Assembly: GCF_947495565.1 (NCBI RefSeq)
Contig: NZ_CANLZM010000002.1
Coordinates: forward strand, 310,001 to 374,000
Reading direction: 5' to 3'
DNA: 64,000 bases
From: an uncultured Pontibacter sp.
Lineage (GTDB): Bacteria > Bacteroidota > Bacteroidia > Cytophagales > Hymenobacteraceae
How positions within the stretch are numbered: position 1 is the first letter of the stretch; each line of letters begins with the position of its first letter. The position numbers and the translations under genes were made by a program. The notes below the pieces were generated by a model. The model was given only the letters and a program-made list of their open reading frames with translations. It had not been told where the DNA came from and ran no database searches. Positions 41,724 through 50,956 of the stretch are shown here, one piece after another.

Positions 41724-41754
41724 CAAAATTAAACCCTTTTTGTTGTAAGTCAAA
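41724..41754 (-). promoter_or_regulatory. probable promoter of the tRNA-tuf-secE unit
   Basis: On the minus strand TTTG (41751-41754), 19 bp, then TAATTTTG (41724-41731), an exact Bacteroidota promoter. The leader between it and tRNA-Tyr contains a 9-bp inverted repeat CTCCTTAGA / TCTAAGGAG (41675-41683 and 41712-41720). Confidence 0.65.
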
Positions 41755-41791
41755 TATTCATGCAAAAAAATATCAAAAATTTTTGCGAAGC

Positions 41792-44347
41792 CTATCTTCC
41801 ATACATTTCCAACAGCCGCTCATCCTTCTCATTTAGCCTAATTTGCTGCATCAGACCTTCTACCTCCGGCTTTTCTGACATCACCATAAGTGCTTGATAA
41901 GCAGAGGCGCGCACATAGTATAACTGATTGTTTTGTGCTATATCCCCCAACATGGCGATTACTTCAGGCGTGTTAGTTTGGTTGTTGCTGGCCAGGTATG
42001 CTCCAAGGCTCTGCAAAAGGTAATATAATTCTCCGCCGCCGGCATTTTTTACTTTTTGCATAAACCAGTCATACTTTTCCGGCCCTGCCTGCACAGCATA
42101 AATTGTAGCAAGCGCCAGCACAATCTCTTCATTTGACTCATTTTCGAACTGGGCCATCTTTTGCACTGCATCAGCTGCTCCGGTACCGGCGTACGCCAGT
42201 ATGGCTGCCGCAGATACCTGGTAAGAACTGTCGTTCATCGCCTGCTTAAATAGGTTCTGGTACTTTTCTCCACCCCAACCTGCTAGCGCAAGTATGGCTT
42301 CGGCACGGACAGATCCTTTTTTATCTTTTGTAGCCATTTCTTTTATGGTTGGCTCCAGCGAACTAACCTGCCCTTCCTTCAGTCTGCTGAGCACACCCAG
42401 AGCGGTGCTGCGAACCGCCCAGTAATCATCCCGCAGTGCCTCTTTATACATGTTCTGTACCTGTGGCCTTGCTGCCTGCTCCTGAAGCTCAGACAAAGCT
42501 TCCAGTTTAGGCGCTAATTGGTTTGTGTTCCGGAACTGAAACAGCAATTCCTGCTCTGTTTTTTCATGCTCTACTACCCCGAGCAGTTGCTGCTCCGCAT
42601 CGAATAGCACCAACTGCGGCTGAGAAGCTACATCAAAAGCAAAGCTCTGCTCGGCCTTATCCAGCACAATTGGATATAGCTGTTTCCGTCCATCAGCCCA
42701 GACAGCAATTTGCAAGGGCAGGCGATAAACAGGCGCATAAGTAGTATCCTGTACTTGGCGCACATGAAGCTGCAGCTGTCCTTTCGCATAGCTTTGCGAG
42801 ACACGCAGTTCCGGGTGGCCGGGCTTCATGAACCATTGATCGAAGAACCACATCAAATCTTTGCCTGTTACATCTTCGAAAGCCATACGCAGTTCCGCAA
42901 CCTCCACATCGCTATACTTGTTGCGAGTTAAGTATAGGTTTAGTGATGCCCACCAGGCTTCGTCGCCAACAAGTTTGCGCAGCATGTGCAGCACGCGGCC
43001 TCCTTTAGCATAGGAGTGGCTGTCGAACATATCCTCACGGTCGTGGTAGTAATACCGAATGAGCGGCTCCCGCTTTGTTTCGGCCTCGTCTAAGTACTGC
43101 CCCAGCTCATCTAGGTTCAGGTATGCTGCCTCATCGGCGCCATACTTATGCTCTGCCCACAAATATTCTGAGTAGTTGGCAAAGGCTTCGTTCAGCGGCA
43201 GGTTAGCCCACGACTCGGTAGTAACCAGGTCGCCGAACCATTGGTGGAAAAGCTCATGCGCAATAATTCCGTCCCAGCTTTTATCCAGCAGCTCCCGCTC
43301 GTTTAGCTGCAGGTCTTCCATAAAGGTTGAAGCCGAAGTGTTCTCCATCGCCCCTGACACGAAATCGCGTACCACCACCTGAGAGTATTTCGCCCACGGG
43401 TAGTCCACACCTAGTTTCTGTGAGAAGAACTCCATCATCTCTGGTGTGTTTCCGAAAATCTTTTTAGCCGTTTTCTCATACTCCGGCTCCACGAAATAAT
43501 TCACCTCCAGGTCTCGCCACTTATCTTTCACCACAGCATACTCCCCTATGGCCAGCATAGCTAAGTATGGCGCATGCGGTTTTTCCTGCTTCCAGTAGTC
43601 TGTTTTAGTACCGTCAGCGTTTTGGCGCGAGTACACGAAAGTACCGTTAGATAATGTGGTGTATTTAGGATCAACCCTGATATATACATCCTGCGTCATG
43701 CGCTCGTTAGGAGCATCAAAAGTGGGAAACCAGGCGGAGCTAGCTTCCGTCTCGCCCTGGGTCCAGATCTGCTGCGGCTTATCTGGGTTCTCACCCAACG
43801 GGTTTATAAAGTATAGACCTTTGTCCTCGGTAATGGCATCAGAGCCGCCCGTAACAAGCTCATTAGGCTTGGCGGTGTAATCTATCTCAATTTTATACTC
43901 TTCGTTGCGGGTATACTCTTTGCCCAGATCTATGGTGAGCTTTTGGCCATCATACTTATACTCCAGCGGTGTGCCGTCGTAACCCTGCATCAGGTGCACG
44001 CTGTGGATGTCCATGCCTTTGGCATCGAGTACAAGCTGGTTCTGCGGATAAAAGTATGGTTTAAGCGTAAGTTCAGCCAGGCCATGCAGGTACTGCTTTT
44101 CCCAGTCAAAGCTGATGCGGAGGGTGGTGTGCAGCAGGTCGTGCTCTTTGGTGCGCGATGGGTTGAATTTATACTTCTTGGGTGCCCAAACAGGTACTTC
44201 GTTGGCAAGAGCAGGTGCTGTTTTGCCAACAATTACATTTTCTGAGCCTGACCCGGCAGACCCAGCTTGCGGCTTATTTACGTTGCACCCGCCGGCAAAA
44301 GCCATGGCAGCAGCAAGGCCAACTATACTCAGAAACTTATGATTCAT
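41792..44347 (-). CDS. M1-family metallopeptidase (aminopeptidase), lipoprotein
   Basis: An 851-residue zinc aminopeptidase anchored by lipid: a signal peptide ends in the lipobox AGGC with Cys21. The M1 exopeptidase motif GAMEN is at 332-336. The zinc site HELFHQW gives His364 and His368 as ligands with catalytic Glu365, and Glu387 in NEAFA is the third ligand. The C-terminal ~280 residues are alpha-helical HEAT-like repeats, typical of longer M1 enzymes. It is expected to act at the outer membrane or in the periplasm, trimming peptides. It is divergent from the biotin carrier gene. Confidence 0.9.
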   Translation of the reverse strand: MNHKFLSIVGLAAAMAFAGGCNVNKPQAGSAGSGSENVIVGKTAPALANEVPVWAPKKYKFNPSRTKEHDLLHTTLRISFDWEKQYLHGLAELTLKPYFYPQNQLVLDAKGMDIHSVHLMQGYDGTPLEYKYDGQKLTIDLGKEYTRNEEYKIEIDYTAKPNELVTGGSDAITEDKGLYFINPLGENPDKPQQIWTQGETEASSAWFPTFDAPNERMTQDVYIRVDPKYTTLSNGTFVYSRQNADGTKTDYWKQEKPHAPYLAMLAIGEYAVVKDKWRDLEVNYFVEPEYEKTAKKIFGNTPEMMEFFSQKLGVDYPWAKYSQVVVRDFVSGAMENTSASTFMEDLQLNERELLDKSWDGIIAHELFHQWFGDLVTTESWANLPLNEAFANYSEYLWAEHKYGADEAAYLNLDELGQYLDEAETKREPLIRYYYHDREDMFDSHSYAKGGRVLHMLRKLVGDEAWWASLNLYLTRNKYSDVEVAELRMAFEDVTGKDLMWFFDQWFMKPGHPELRVSQSYAKGQLQLHVRQVQDTTYAPVYRLPLQIAVWADGRKQLYPIVLDKAEQSFAFDVASQPQLVLFDAEQQLLGVVEHEKTEQELLFQFRNTNQLAPKLEALSELQEQAARPQVQNMYKEALRDDYWAVRSTALGVLSRLKEGQVSSLEPTIKEMATKDKKGSVRAEAILALAGWGGEKYQNLFKQAMNDSSYQVSAAAILAYAGTGAADAVQKMAQFENESNEEIVLALATIYAVQAGPEKYDWFMQKVKNAGGGELYYLLQSLGAYLASNNQTNTPEVIAMLGDIAQNNQLYYVRASAYQALMVMSEKPEVEGLMQQIRLNEKDERLLEMYGR

Positions 44348-44432
44348 GCGATGAAAGTTTTAATTTTGAGGTGAAGTTCTAAAATACTCTGAGAAAACAC
44401 TAACTTTAAGGTCGAAACCACACGAAAAGAAG

Positions 44433-44933
44433 ATGCTCCAGGTAAAAACCGGTAACGGCAAAACATGGCAGGTTGATATCCAAAAAGATTCTATACTTCT
44501 CAACAACGCCCCCTTCGACTGGGACATCTCCCCTATCGGACCCAATACCTTTCATATTATTAAAGGCAGCCGCTCCTTTACAGCAGAGGTTGTATCAGCT
44601 GATTATCAGGAAAAGACTTTTACGTTCAAGATAAACGGCGCCATCCAAACCGTGAGCGTTAAAGACCGCTTTGATCTGCTGCTGGATAAGCTAGGCATGA
44701 GCAACGCCAACGCCAATAAGGTAAACGACGTTAAAGCGCCCATGTCAGGGCTTATACTTGACATTAAAGTGCAGCCGGGCCAGGAGGTTAAGAAAGGTGA
44801 TCCGATTATGATCCTAGAGGCCATGAAGATGGAAAACATCCTCAAATCGCCGGGAGACGGCGTGGTAAAGGAAGTGAAGGTGCAGGTAAGGCAGAACGTA
44901 GAAAAGAATCAGGTATTGATCCTTTTTCAATAG
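44433..44933 (+). CDS. biotin carboxyl carrier (biotinyl-domain) protein
   Basis: A 166-residue carrier. The C-terminal biotinyl domain (about 98-166) has the attachment site EAMKMEN with Lys132 and the partner hairpin MSGLILDIKVQPGQEVKKGD. The N-terminal half is a separate beta-rich segment without the Pro-rich linker of classic AccB. This form is found with acyl-CoA carboxylases (propionyl/methylcrotonyl type) and with the sodium-pumping decarboxylase gamma-like carriers, so it need not be the acetyl-CoA carboxylase carrier. No carboxylase gene is adjacent. Confidence 0.85.
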   Translation: MLQVKTGNGKTWQVDIQKDSILLNNAPFDWDISPIGPNTFHIIKGSRSFTAEVVSADYQEKTFTFKINGAIQTVSVKDRFDLLLDKLGMSNANANKVNDVKAPMSGLILDIKVQPGQEVKKGDPIMILEAMKMENILKSPGDGVVKEVKVQVRQNVEKNQVLILFQ

Positions 44934-44948
44934 ACTTTTGTTAGCGAA

Positions 44949-44970
44949 AGCGGCTGCCACGGTAGCCGCT
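44949..44970 (+). terminator. weak hairpin after the biotin carrier gene
   Basis: A 7-bp stem AGCGGCT / AGCCGCT with an 8-nt loop, 15 bp after the stop codon, without a T run. It may be a weak terminator before pyrH. Confidence 0.35.
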
Positions 44971-45013
44971 TAATTGTGTAAAAAGAATTCATAACCTATA
45001 CAGATAGTTTACC

Positions 45014-45787
45014 GTGAAGTATAAACGAATTTTGCTGAAGCTGAGTGGCGAGGCACTAATGGGCGAGCAGCAGTATGGCATAGACTCAAACAGACTACTG
45101 CAGTATGCCCAAGAGATTAAAGAGGTAGCCGCCCTAGGTGTAGAGGTGGCCGTAGTGATTGGCGGAGGCAACATTTTCAGGGGTGTGCAGGCCGAGCAGG
45201 TTGGCCTTGACCGAGTGCAGGGTGACTATATGGGTATGCTGGCAACTGTAATAAACAGCATGGCTTTGCAAAGCGCTCTCGAAAAACTGGGTGTCTATAC
45301 CCGCCTGCTGTCTGGAATCAACATCCAGCAGGTGTGTGAACCTTATATCCGGCGCCGTGCGGTGCGCCACCTGGAGAAAGGCCGCGTAGTGATTTTTGGA
45401 GCCGGAACCGGTAACCCATACTTCACCACAGATTCTGCCGCATCGCTTAGAGCCATCGAGATTGAGGCTGATGTGGTACTGAAAGGCACCCGCGTAGACG
45501 GAATTTACTCGGCAGACCCTGAGAAAGACCCTGACGCGATTTTCTACAGAAACATCTCATTTAAAGATGTATTTGAGAAAGGCCTGAATGTAATGGACAT
45601 GACCGCCTTTACGCTTTGTAAGGAAAATGGCCTGCCGATTATCGTGTTCGATATGAATACAGCAGGTAACCTGAAGCGATTGGTTGAAGGCGAGCAGGTG
45701 GGTACGCTGGTAAGTATGGATGACTTAGGCGACACGCTGAAGAAAACGGTAGATGAAATGCAGTCAGACACTAAATCTGACAATTAA
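45014..45787 (+). CDS. pyrH: UMP kinase
   Basis: A 257-residue hexameric kinase that makes UDP from UMP and ATP for pyrimidine nucleotide synthesis. Family landmarks are [20 protein letters not shown] at the N-terminus, [13 protein letters not shown] near residues 46-58 and [20 protein letters not shown] near 130-150. It starts with GTG, as no ATG fits and the GTG gives the normal [14 protein letters not shown] beginning. frr follows after 52 bp, the standard pyrH-frr pair. Confidence 0.96.
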   Translation: MKYKRILLKLSGEALMGEQQYGIDSNRLLQYAQEIKEVAALGVEVAVVIGGGNIFRGVQAEQVGLDRVQGDYMGMLATVINSMALQSALEKLGVYTRLLSGINIQQVCEPYIRRRAVRHLEKGRVVIFGAGTGNPYFTTDSAASLRAIEIEADVVLKGTRVDGIYSADPEKDPDAIFYRNISFKDVFEKGLNVMDMTAFTLCKENGLPIIVFDMNTAGNLKRLVEGEQVGTLVSMDDLGDTLKKTVDEMQSDTKSDN

Positions 45788-45839
45788 TAATTTATTATTT
45801 TTGACCAGAAATATTTCAGAACTCAATAAGTAAACCGAT

Positions 45840-46403
45840 ATGACGGAAGAAATTCAGTTTTACCTAAGCGAGGCGGAGGAGTCTATGCAGAAGGCGGTGC
45901 AGCACACCGGCAACGAACTGTCTAAAATCAGAGCTGGCAAAGCTTCGCCTGCCATGGTGGAGCACCTGCGCGTAGATTATTACGGCAATCCAACTCCTAT
46001 CTCTCAGGTGGCAAACATTGCCGCACCAGATGCCCGCACGCTACTTATCAAGCCATGGGAAAAGAACATGCTGGGTGAGATCAACAAGGCTATCAAGAAC
46101 AGCGACCTGGGCCTGAACCCGCAGCAGGAAGCAGATGCCGTACGCCTTGCAATTCCAGCCCTGACCGAGGAGCGCCGCCGTGACCTGGTGAAGCAGGTGA
46201 AAAATGAAACCGAGAATGGCAAGATCAGCATCCGTAACATCCGCAAAGATGTAAACGATAGCCTGAAGAAGCTACAGAAGGAAGGCACTGCAGAAGACGC
46301 TGTACGCGACGCTGAGGGAAAAGTACAGAAACTGACAGATGCCTACATCGTGAAGATGGACGAGCTGCTTTCTAAGAAAGAAGCTGAGATCATGACTATC
46401 TAA
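45840..46403 (+). CDS. frr: ribosome recycling factor
   Basis: A 187-residue protein that splits post-termination ribosomes together with EF-G. It contains LSKIRAGKASPAMVEHLRVD near residues 27-46 and the signature IPALTEERRRDLVKQVKNET. A TATTTTTG box (45796-45803) precedes it and could act as an extra -7 element. An exceptionally long hairpin follows. Confidence 0.97.
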   Translation: MTEEIQFYLSEAEESMQKAVQHTGNELSKIRAGKASPAMVEHLRVDYYGNPTPISQVANIAAPDARTLLIKPWEKNMLGEINKAIKNSDLGLNPQQEADAVRLAIPALTEERRRDLVKQVKNETENGKISIRNIRKDVNDSLKKLQKEGTAEDAVRDAEGKVQKLTDAYIVKMDELLSKKEAEIMTI

Positions 46404-46415
46404 GCTTACAAAAAG

Positions 46416-46481
46416 ATACATTAGAATAACAAAAAAGCCCTTCGATAAAGATCGAAGGGCTTTTTTGTTATTCTAATGTAT
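46416..46481. terminator. long bidirectional terminator, 31-bp perfect inverted repeat
   Basis: Arms of 31 bp match without mismatch around the loop AAAG. The inner core is AAAAAAGCCCTTCGAT / ATCGAAGGGCTTTTTT, and the outer part is ATACATTAGAATAAC with its complement. It lies between convergent frr and nadD. Confidence 0.92.
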
Positions 46482-46506
46482 GATAGCGCTCATGATATGA
46501 AAGCAG

Positions 46507-47079
46507 TTACTGATATAGCTTCTTGGCTGCTATGTACTCCGCCACAGTATCCGGCACTAAATACTTTATACTTTTCTCCTCATGAATGCACTGCCGTATA
46601 AAAGTGGCTGAAATATCAAGTACAGGCGCTTTTACGAATGTAACGTTTGGCATGTCCGGAAGCTCTGTCGTAACGGAGCCGGAGCGCGGGTAAACGTATA
46701 CTTTATGATACTGCAGTATACTTTCGTAGTTCTTCCACTTCGGAAACAGCGGCAGGTTGTCCTCCCCCATAATCAGCACAAACTCGTAGCTCGGGTATTT
46801 TTCCTGCAGGTAAGTGAGCGTATCTATGGTATAGCTCGGCTTGGGCATGCTAAACTCAATGTTAGATACGCCTAGGCTCGGGTTATCTGCTATCGCCAGG
46901 CTTACCATATGTAACCGGTCAAACTCGTGCAGCAGCGTGTTGCTGGGCTTAAACGGGTTCTGCGGCGACACCACCAGCCAGACTGTATCCAGGTCGGTGT
47001 TGGTGGCCATGAAGTTTGCGAGTATAAGATGCCCGATGTGGATGGGGTTAAAGGAGCCGAACAGCAGCCCTACTTTCAT
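46507..47079 (-). CDS. nadD: nicotinate-nucleotide adenylyltransferase
   Basis: A 190-residue enzyme that makes deamido-NAD from nicotinate mononucleotide and ATP. The nucleotidyltransferase motifs are GLLFGSFNPIHIGHLILANF (about residues 4-23; GSFNPIHxGH) and the C-terminal ISATFIRQCI (ISSTxIR-like). Its start overlaps the gmk stop by 4 bp, so the two are translationally coupled. Confidence 0.94.
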   Translation of the reverse strand: MKVGLLFGSFNPIHIGHLILANFMATNTDLDTVWLVVSPQNPFKPSNTLLHEFDRLHMVSLAIADNPSLGVSNIEFSMPKPSYTIDTLTYLQEKYPSYEFVLIMGEDNLPLFPKWKNYESILQYHKVYVYPRSGSVTTELPDMPNVTFVKAPVLDISATFIRQCIHEEKSIKYLVPDTVAEYIAAKKLYQ

Positions 47080-47660
47080 ACAATCGCAGGTTCTGACTTC
47101 AGAAAATCGTTTACCAGTTTCTCTGCTTCTGAACAGGCCCGGTCCAGGTCATCGTTTACGATCACTTTATCAAACTGATCCTCAAAACCCATCTCAAATT
47201 TTGCTTTGAAGACCCGGCTGCTGATGCTGGAGGCCGAATCGGTGTTGCGGGCGGTCAGGCGCTTGGCCAGCTCATCAATAGACGGCGGCTTTACGAAAAC
47301 AGCCAGTGCTCTTTCTTTGTAAAAATGCTTTATACTTAACCCTCCTTTTACGTCTACATCCAGTATTACATGCTTGCCGCTTTTCCAGATCCGCTCAATC
47401 TCAGATTTCAGCGTGCCGTAAAAAGCGCCTTCATATACTTCTTCCCACTCCACAAACTCATCGTTCGCGATTTTCTTCTTAAAATCTTCTGGAGTGATAA
47501 AGTAGTAGTCTTTACCGTTTTCTTCGGTGCGGCCGCGCTTATCGCGGGTGCAGGCCGAAATAGAGAAGCTTAACTGTGGATTTACACCTATCAGATGCTT
47601 TACAATAGTAGTTTTACCAGCACCGGATGGAGCCGAAAAGATAATGATTTTGCCTTGCAT
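47076..47660 (-). CDS. gmk: guanylate kinase
   Basis: A 194-residue kinase that converts GMP to GDP. The P-loop is FSAPSGAGKTTIVKHL near 8-23, the GMP-binding segment is FSISACTRDKRGRTEENGKD near 32-51, and YGTLKSEIERIW follows. It is 6 bp after the anti-sigma gene and overlaps nadD. Confidence 0.95.
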   Translation of the reverse strand: MQGKIIIFSAPSGAGKTTIVKHLIGVNPQLSFSISACTRDKRGRTEENGKDYYFITPEDFKKKIANDEFVEWEEVYEGAFYGTLKSEIERIWKSGKHVILDVDVKGGLSIKHFYKERALAVFVKPPSIDELAKRLTARNTDSASSISSRVFKAKFEMGFEDQFDKVIVNDDLDRACSEAEKLVNDFLKSEPAIV

Positions 47661-47666
47661 TAGGGG

Positions 47667-47948
47667 TTATAACGTTTCTTGAATCTTCGCTTTGATTGAC
47701 TGTACTAAGCTTTTAGGTACAATCACGCGCTTCAGGTGGCCTGCTACGAGCCCTTTTAAGAGCTTCTGTTTCTGATGGTTTTCGAAACAGCTGACGCACT
47801 CTTCGATGTGGTGGTTAAAGTACAATTTCTCCTCTGAAGAGGCTTCACCGTCTATGATAAGGTCCAGCATGCCGGACACTTTTTCGCAATCCGCTTGTTT
47901 CACCTCATCAGGTGCTTTTGGATACGCTTCTGTAAATTTTGATTCCAT
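47667..47948 (-). CDS. zinc-binding anti-sigma factor (ZAS-like)
   Basis: A 93-residue soluble protein. The segment HHIEECVSC (about residues 46-54) gives the H-x3-C-x2-C zinc motif of ZAS anti-sigma domains, with an upstream Cys at about 21 as a possible fourth ligand. No transmembrane helix is present, so it is a cytoplasmic anti-sigma factor that could respond to redox or zinc status. It lies 27 bp after the ECF sigma gene. Confidence 0.8.
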   Translation of the reverse strand: MESKFTEAYPKAPDEVKQADCEKVSGMLDLIIDGEASSEEKLYFNHHIEECVSCFENHQKQKLLKGLVAGHLKRVIVPKSLVQSIKAKIQETL

Positions 47949-47975
47949 CTTAGCTCAAACTCTTAAATTTCTTCC

Positions 47976-48569
47976 CTAACTGTTATATCCCATGCTTTTA
48001 GCATACTTTTCCAACTTCTCTTTCAAAGAGTTTCGGGCTCTGTGCAGTCTAGAGCGAACCGTACCAATTGGGATGTCCAGAATTTTGGCCATTTCCTCAT
48101 ATGTAAAGCCCTCCAGGTCACAAAGTATAATTACAGTCCTGAAATCTACAGGGAGTGTATTCAGAGCGCTTGCCACCTCATCCCCGATCAGATCCTGCAC
48201 ACTTTCTGTGCGCATATCGGTTGTGGAAGCCACGCCGCTCTCACCCTCTACGTCGTCGGTGTTGTAGTAACCCTCAACTTCGCTGTAATCTACTTTGGCA
48301 GGCTGTTTGCTCTTCTTCCGAAACTCGTTTATGAAAGAGTTCTTCAGGATTCGGAACAGCCATGCTTTTGCATTAGTTCCTTGCTCGAAATAGTCGAAAA
48401 AGCGATAGGCCTTCAGATAGGTCTCCTGCACCAGGTCGTTGGCGTCGTCTTCGTCTAAGGTGAGCCTGTAGGCAAAATTGTACAGAGGGTCCAGCACGGG
48501 CAGCAATTCTGCCTCGAACCGTGCGTCCTTTTCCTCCTTACTCAGTTGTTTACCTGTTTGATCGCTCAT
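47976..48569 (-). CDS. ECF-type RNA polymerase sigma factor
   Basis: A 197-residue group IV sigma factor with region 2 (YNFAYRLTLDEDDANDLVQE then TYLKAYRFFDYFEQGTNAKA with WLFRILKNSFINEFRK) and region 4 (LPVDFRTVIILCDLEGFTYE then EMAKILDIPIGTVRSRLHRA). Between them is a longer linker (about residues 90-120, KVDYSEVEGYYNTDDVEGES). It is the first gene of a unit with its anti-sigma factor, gmk and nadD. Confidence 0.9.
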   Translation of the reverse strand: MSDQTGKQLSKEEKDARFEAELLPVLDPLYNFAYRLTLDEDDANDLVQETYLKAYRFFDYFEQGTNAKAWLFRILKNSFINEFRKKSKQPAKVDYSEVEGYYNTDDVEGESGVASTTDMRTESVQDLIGDEVASALNTLPVDFRTVIILCDLEGFTYEEMAKILDIPIGTVRSRLHRARNSLKEKLEKYAKSMGYNS

Positions 48570-48621
48570 CTAATTTACTGGATTTTGTACTTTGGTGAAG
48601 TCCTCCATCGCGCGTTATACG

Positions 48622-48629
48622 CAAATATA
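48622..48629 (-). promoter_or_regulatory. putative -7 promoter element for the sigma factor operon
   Basis: Reads TATATTTG (TAnnTTTG) on the minus strand, 53 bp before the sigma gene. No -33 TTTG is seen at the right distance. The rest of the 300-bp divergent spacer to 48879 shows no gene. Confidence 0.35.
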
Positions 48630-48879
48630 GGAATTTTAATTACATACCACGCTTGGCGCTTCAGGGTTGCAGTAACACACGCAAACCTGTTTTTAATCGT
48701 TTTATACGTAGCAATTCTAAAGTTGCGTTCATTATCATGTATAAATTCAAGAGTTTCTACCCTTTAAATAGTATTAGGCAGGCTCAAAGGCATTTCATAT
48801 ATTAGAAGGCCTGTTTTGTACTTATACGCAAATGTGCAGCGGGTTTATCTTAAACTGTGCTCTAAATATATGCAACCCG

Positions 48880-49620
48880 ATGAGAAGAAGTTATAAAGGA
48901 ATCCCAATAAACACATCCAAAAACACCCACGAATCAGTCTTTAATTTATTCCCTCCTGATAAAGACGCAAAAATACTGGATATACCATCGGGTGCAGGGG
49001 CCTTTACACAACGCTTGAAAGACCACGGCTATAAGAATATTCTAAGTGTAGACGTAGTAAATGGGCTGCAGATAGAGCATGATCAGTTTATGCAAGGCGA
49101 CATGACTAAGCCGCTCCCTATGGCGGAAAACTCTGTAGACGTGGTTGTTTGTATTGACGGTATTGAGCACATCAGTAAACAGTTTGACTTTACAAAAGAG
49201 GTGCACCGCATCTTAAAGCCCGGTGGCTATTTTATAGTTTCTACGCCTAACATCAGCTCTTACCACTCCAGGTTCAGGTGGCTTCTAACGGGGCATCATA
49301 ACAAGTGCAAAACTCCTCTTGATGAGCAGCAGCCTAACCCGTCTCACCACATTGCGATGGTATCATACCCGGAGATGCGCTACCTCCTGCACTCTAGCAA
49401 CTTCAGAATCGATAAGATCATGACGAACCAGGTTAAACCGGTCTCCTGGTTATACCTTCCGCTGGTGCCGCTATCGTACTTATCAACTAAAATAGTTTAC
49501 CGGAAAGAGGAAAAGGACCCGAACCAGCAGGCGCGAAATAAAGAGATCGCAACCCAAATGCACTCCAAGGCCATACTTTTCGGTGAAACAATGATTGTGA
49601 GAGCTCAGAAGATGCCTTAG
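48880..49620 (+). CDS. class I SAM-dependent methyltransferase
   Basis: About 246 residues from the ATG at 48880 (MRRSYKGIPI); an earlier ATG at 48832 would add 16 residues of unlikely sequence (MCSGFILNCALNIC). The methyltransferase_11/23-type fold shows AKILDIPSGAGAFTQRL (SAM motif I), VVVCIDGIEHI and HRILKPGGYFIVSTPN. The long spacer to the next gene and the neighbouring glycosyltransferases suggest a small molecule or glycan substrate, but this is inference. Confidence 0.82.
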   Translation: MRRSYKGIPINTSKNTHESVFNLFPPDKDAKILDIPSGAGAFTQRLKDHGYKNILSVDVVNGLQIEHDQFMQGDMTKPLPMAENSVDVVVCIDGIEHISKQFDFTKEVHRILKPGGYFIVSTPNISSYHSRFRWLLTGHHNKCKTPLDEQQPNPSHHIAMVSYPEMRYLLHSSNFRIDKIMTNQVKPVSWLYLPLVPLSYLSTKIVYRKEEKDPNQQARNKEIATQMHSKAILFGETMIVRAQKMP

Positions 49621-49858
49621 GTGCTGATTCGCACGCGCCCAAGTATAGTAATGTTTTATCCTCTACATTTGTATACTTAATACCGCTATCAAATAGCTGC
49701 TGCGTATTTGAGCCTGCCTCTACTGGCCTTGCATGAAAATCTACCGGCTTCCTAAGGAGGGGAATTTCTGCCTGATCAAAAAAAGTAGGCATGCGCATTT
49801 CTCATTTGATATTGGTATTAAGTCGTTACAAGCTGATTGTTTAGAAGTCAAAAGAAAA

Positions 49859-50953
49859 ATGCGCGTATTACATCTCGTTTCAGAAAAAACATGGAGGGGC
49901 GGAGAGCAGCAGGTTGCTTACTTAATAGAGGAGCTTCAGCAGCAGGGAATAGAGAATTTTGTTTGTTGCCGAAAAGGATCTGCCTTTCATCGTTTCTGCC
50001 AGCAGCAGCACATACCACATCTTGCACTTCCGTTTGCAAACGAACTTGATGTAGTAACGGCACTCCGTGTAAAAACTTACAGCAAGCGAAACCAGGTGGA
50101 CCTCATGCATGTGCACAGCGGGCATGCGCACGCCATTAGCGTGGTATCGCATGTGCTGGGTAATACGCTGCCTATTATTCTTAGCCGCCGCGTTGATTTT
50201 CCGGTAAAGAACAATGCGCTTTCACGCCTAAAGTATAACTACAAAGGAATAAAGCGTGTTGTCTGCGTTTCCGACAAGATTAAGGAAGTGGTTTCACAGA
50301 GCCTGCAGCACCCGGAACTTTGCGTTACAGTGCACAGCGGCATTGATTTAAGCAGGTTTGAGAGCAGCAGCAAATCAGGCGAGCTCCACCGCGAATTTAA
50401 TTTGAACCCAGCCGCACCGCTTATCGGAAACGTGTCTGCCATCGCCCCTCACAAAGACTATTATACTTTTATTGATACCGCAGAGCTGTTGCTAAAACTG
50501 CACCCTAACGCCGTTTTCTTTATTATTGGGGATGGACCTCTGCGGCAGGAGATTCAGGCGTACGCGCAGCAAAAAGGCCTGCAAAAGCATATTATTTTTA
50601 CTGGCTTCCGAAAGGACGTGCCGCAGATTTTGCCAGAGCTAGACGTAATGCTGGTTACATCCGAAACAGAGGGGCTTGGCACAACTATTCTGGATGCCTT
50701 TGCTTGCCGCGTACCTGTAGTTGCCACCATGGCGGGTGGTATTCCGGAAATCGTGCGAAATGAAATTACTGGTTTACTGGCACCTATTAAATCACCTGCC
50801 ATACTTGCCGAAAAGGTGCACCAGGTGCTAACTAACCCGGCTATTCGGGACCGCATCACGCAAGGAGCTACGCAGCTAACGCAGGAGTTTTCTAAAAAGA
50901 ACACAGCCTCGCGCACTTTAGCCGTTTATAAAGAAGTACTGCAGCAAGTATAA
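49859..50953 (+). CDS. GT4-family glycosyltransferase
   Basis: A 364-residue GT-B enzyme, starting MRVLHLVSEKTWRGGEQQVA at an ATG preceded by a purine-rich stretch. The frame stays open upstream to 49733, but those 42 residues look non-coding. The C-terminal nucleotide-sugar domain has LIGNVSAIAPHKDYYTFIDT, then the E-x7-E motif in SETEGLGTTILDAFACRVPV. It probably adds a sugar to a lipopolysaccharide or surface polysaccharide on the inner face of the membrane. It converges on the GT2 gene with 3 bp between stops. Confidence 0.88.
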   Translation: MRVLHLVSEKTWRGGEQQVAYLIEELQQQGIENFVCCRKGSAFHRFCQQQHIPHLALPFANELDVVTALRVKTYSKRNQVDLMHVHSGHAHAISVVSHVLGNTLPIILSRRVDFPVKNNALSRLKYNYKGIKRVVCVSDKIKEVVSQSLQHPELCVTVHSGIDLSRFESSSKSGELHREFNLNPAAPLIGNVSAIAPHKDYYTFIDTAELLLKLHPNAVFFIIGDGPLRQEIQAYAQQKGLQKHIIFTGFRKDVPQILPELDVMLVTSETEGLGTTILDAFACRVPVVATMAGGIPEIVRNEITGLLAPIKSPAILAEKVHQVLTNPAIRDRITQGATQLTQEFSKKNTASRTLAVYKEVLQQV

Positions 50954-50956
50954 AAG

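Noticed and set aside
49487..49798. 103-codon minus-strand ORF in the spacer between methyltransferase and GT4
   Set aside because: Part of it (about 49640-49770) reads like protein, but half overlaps the methyltransferase on the other strand and it has no known motif. The spacer also contains AAGTATA words that generate such readings.
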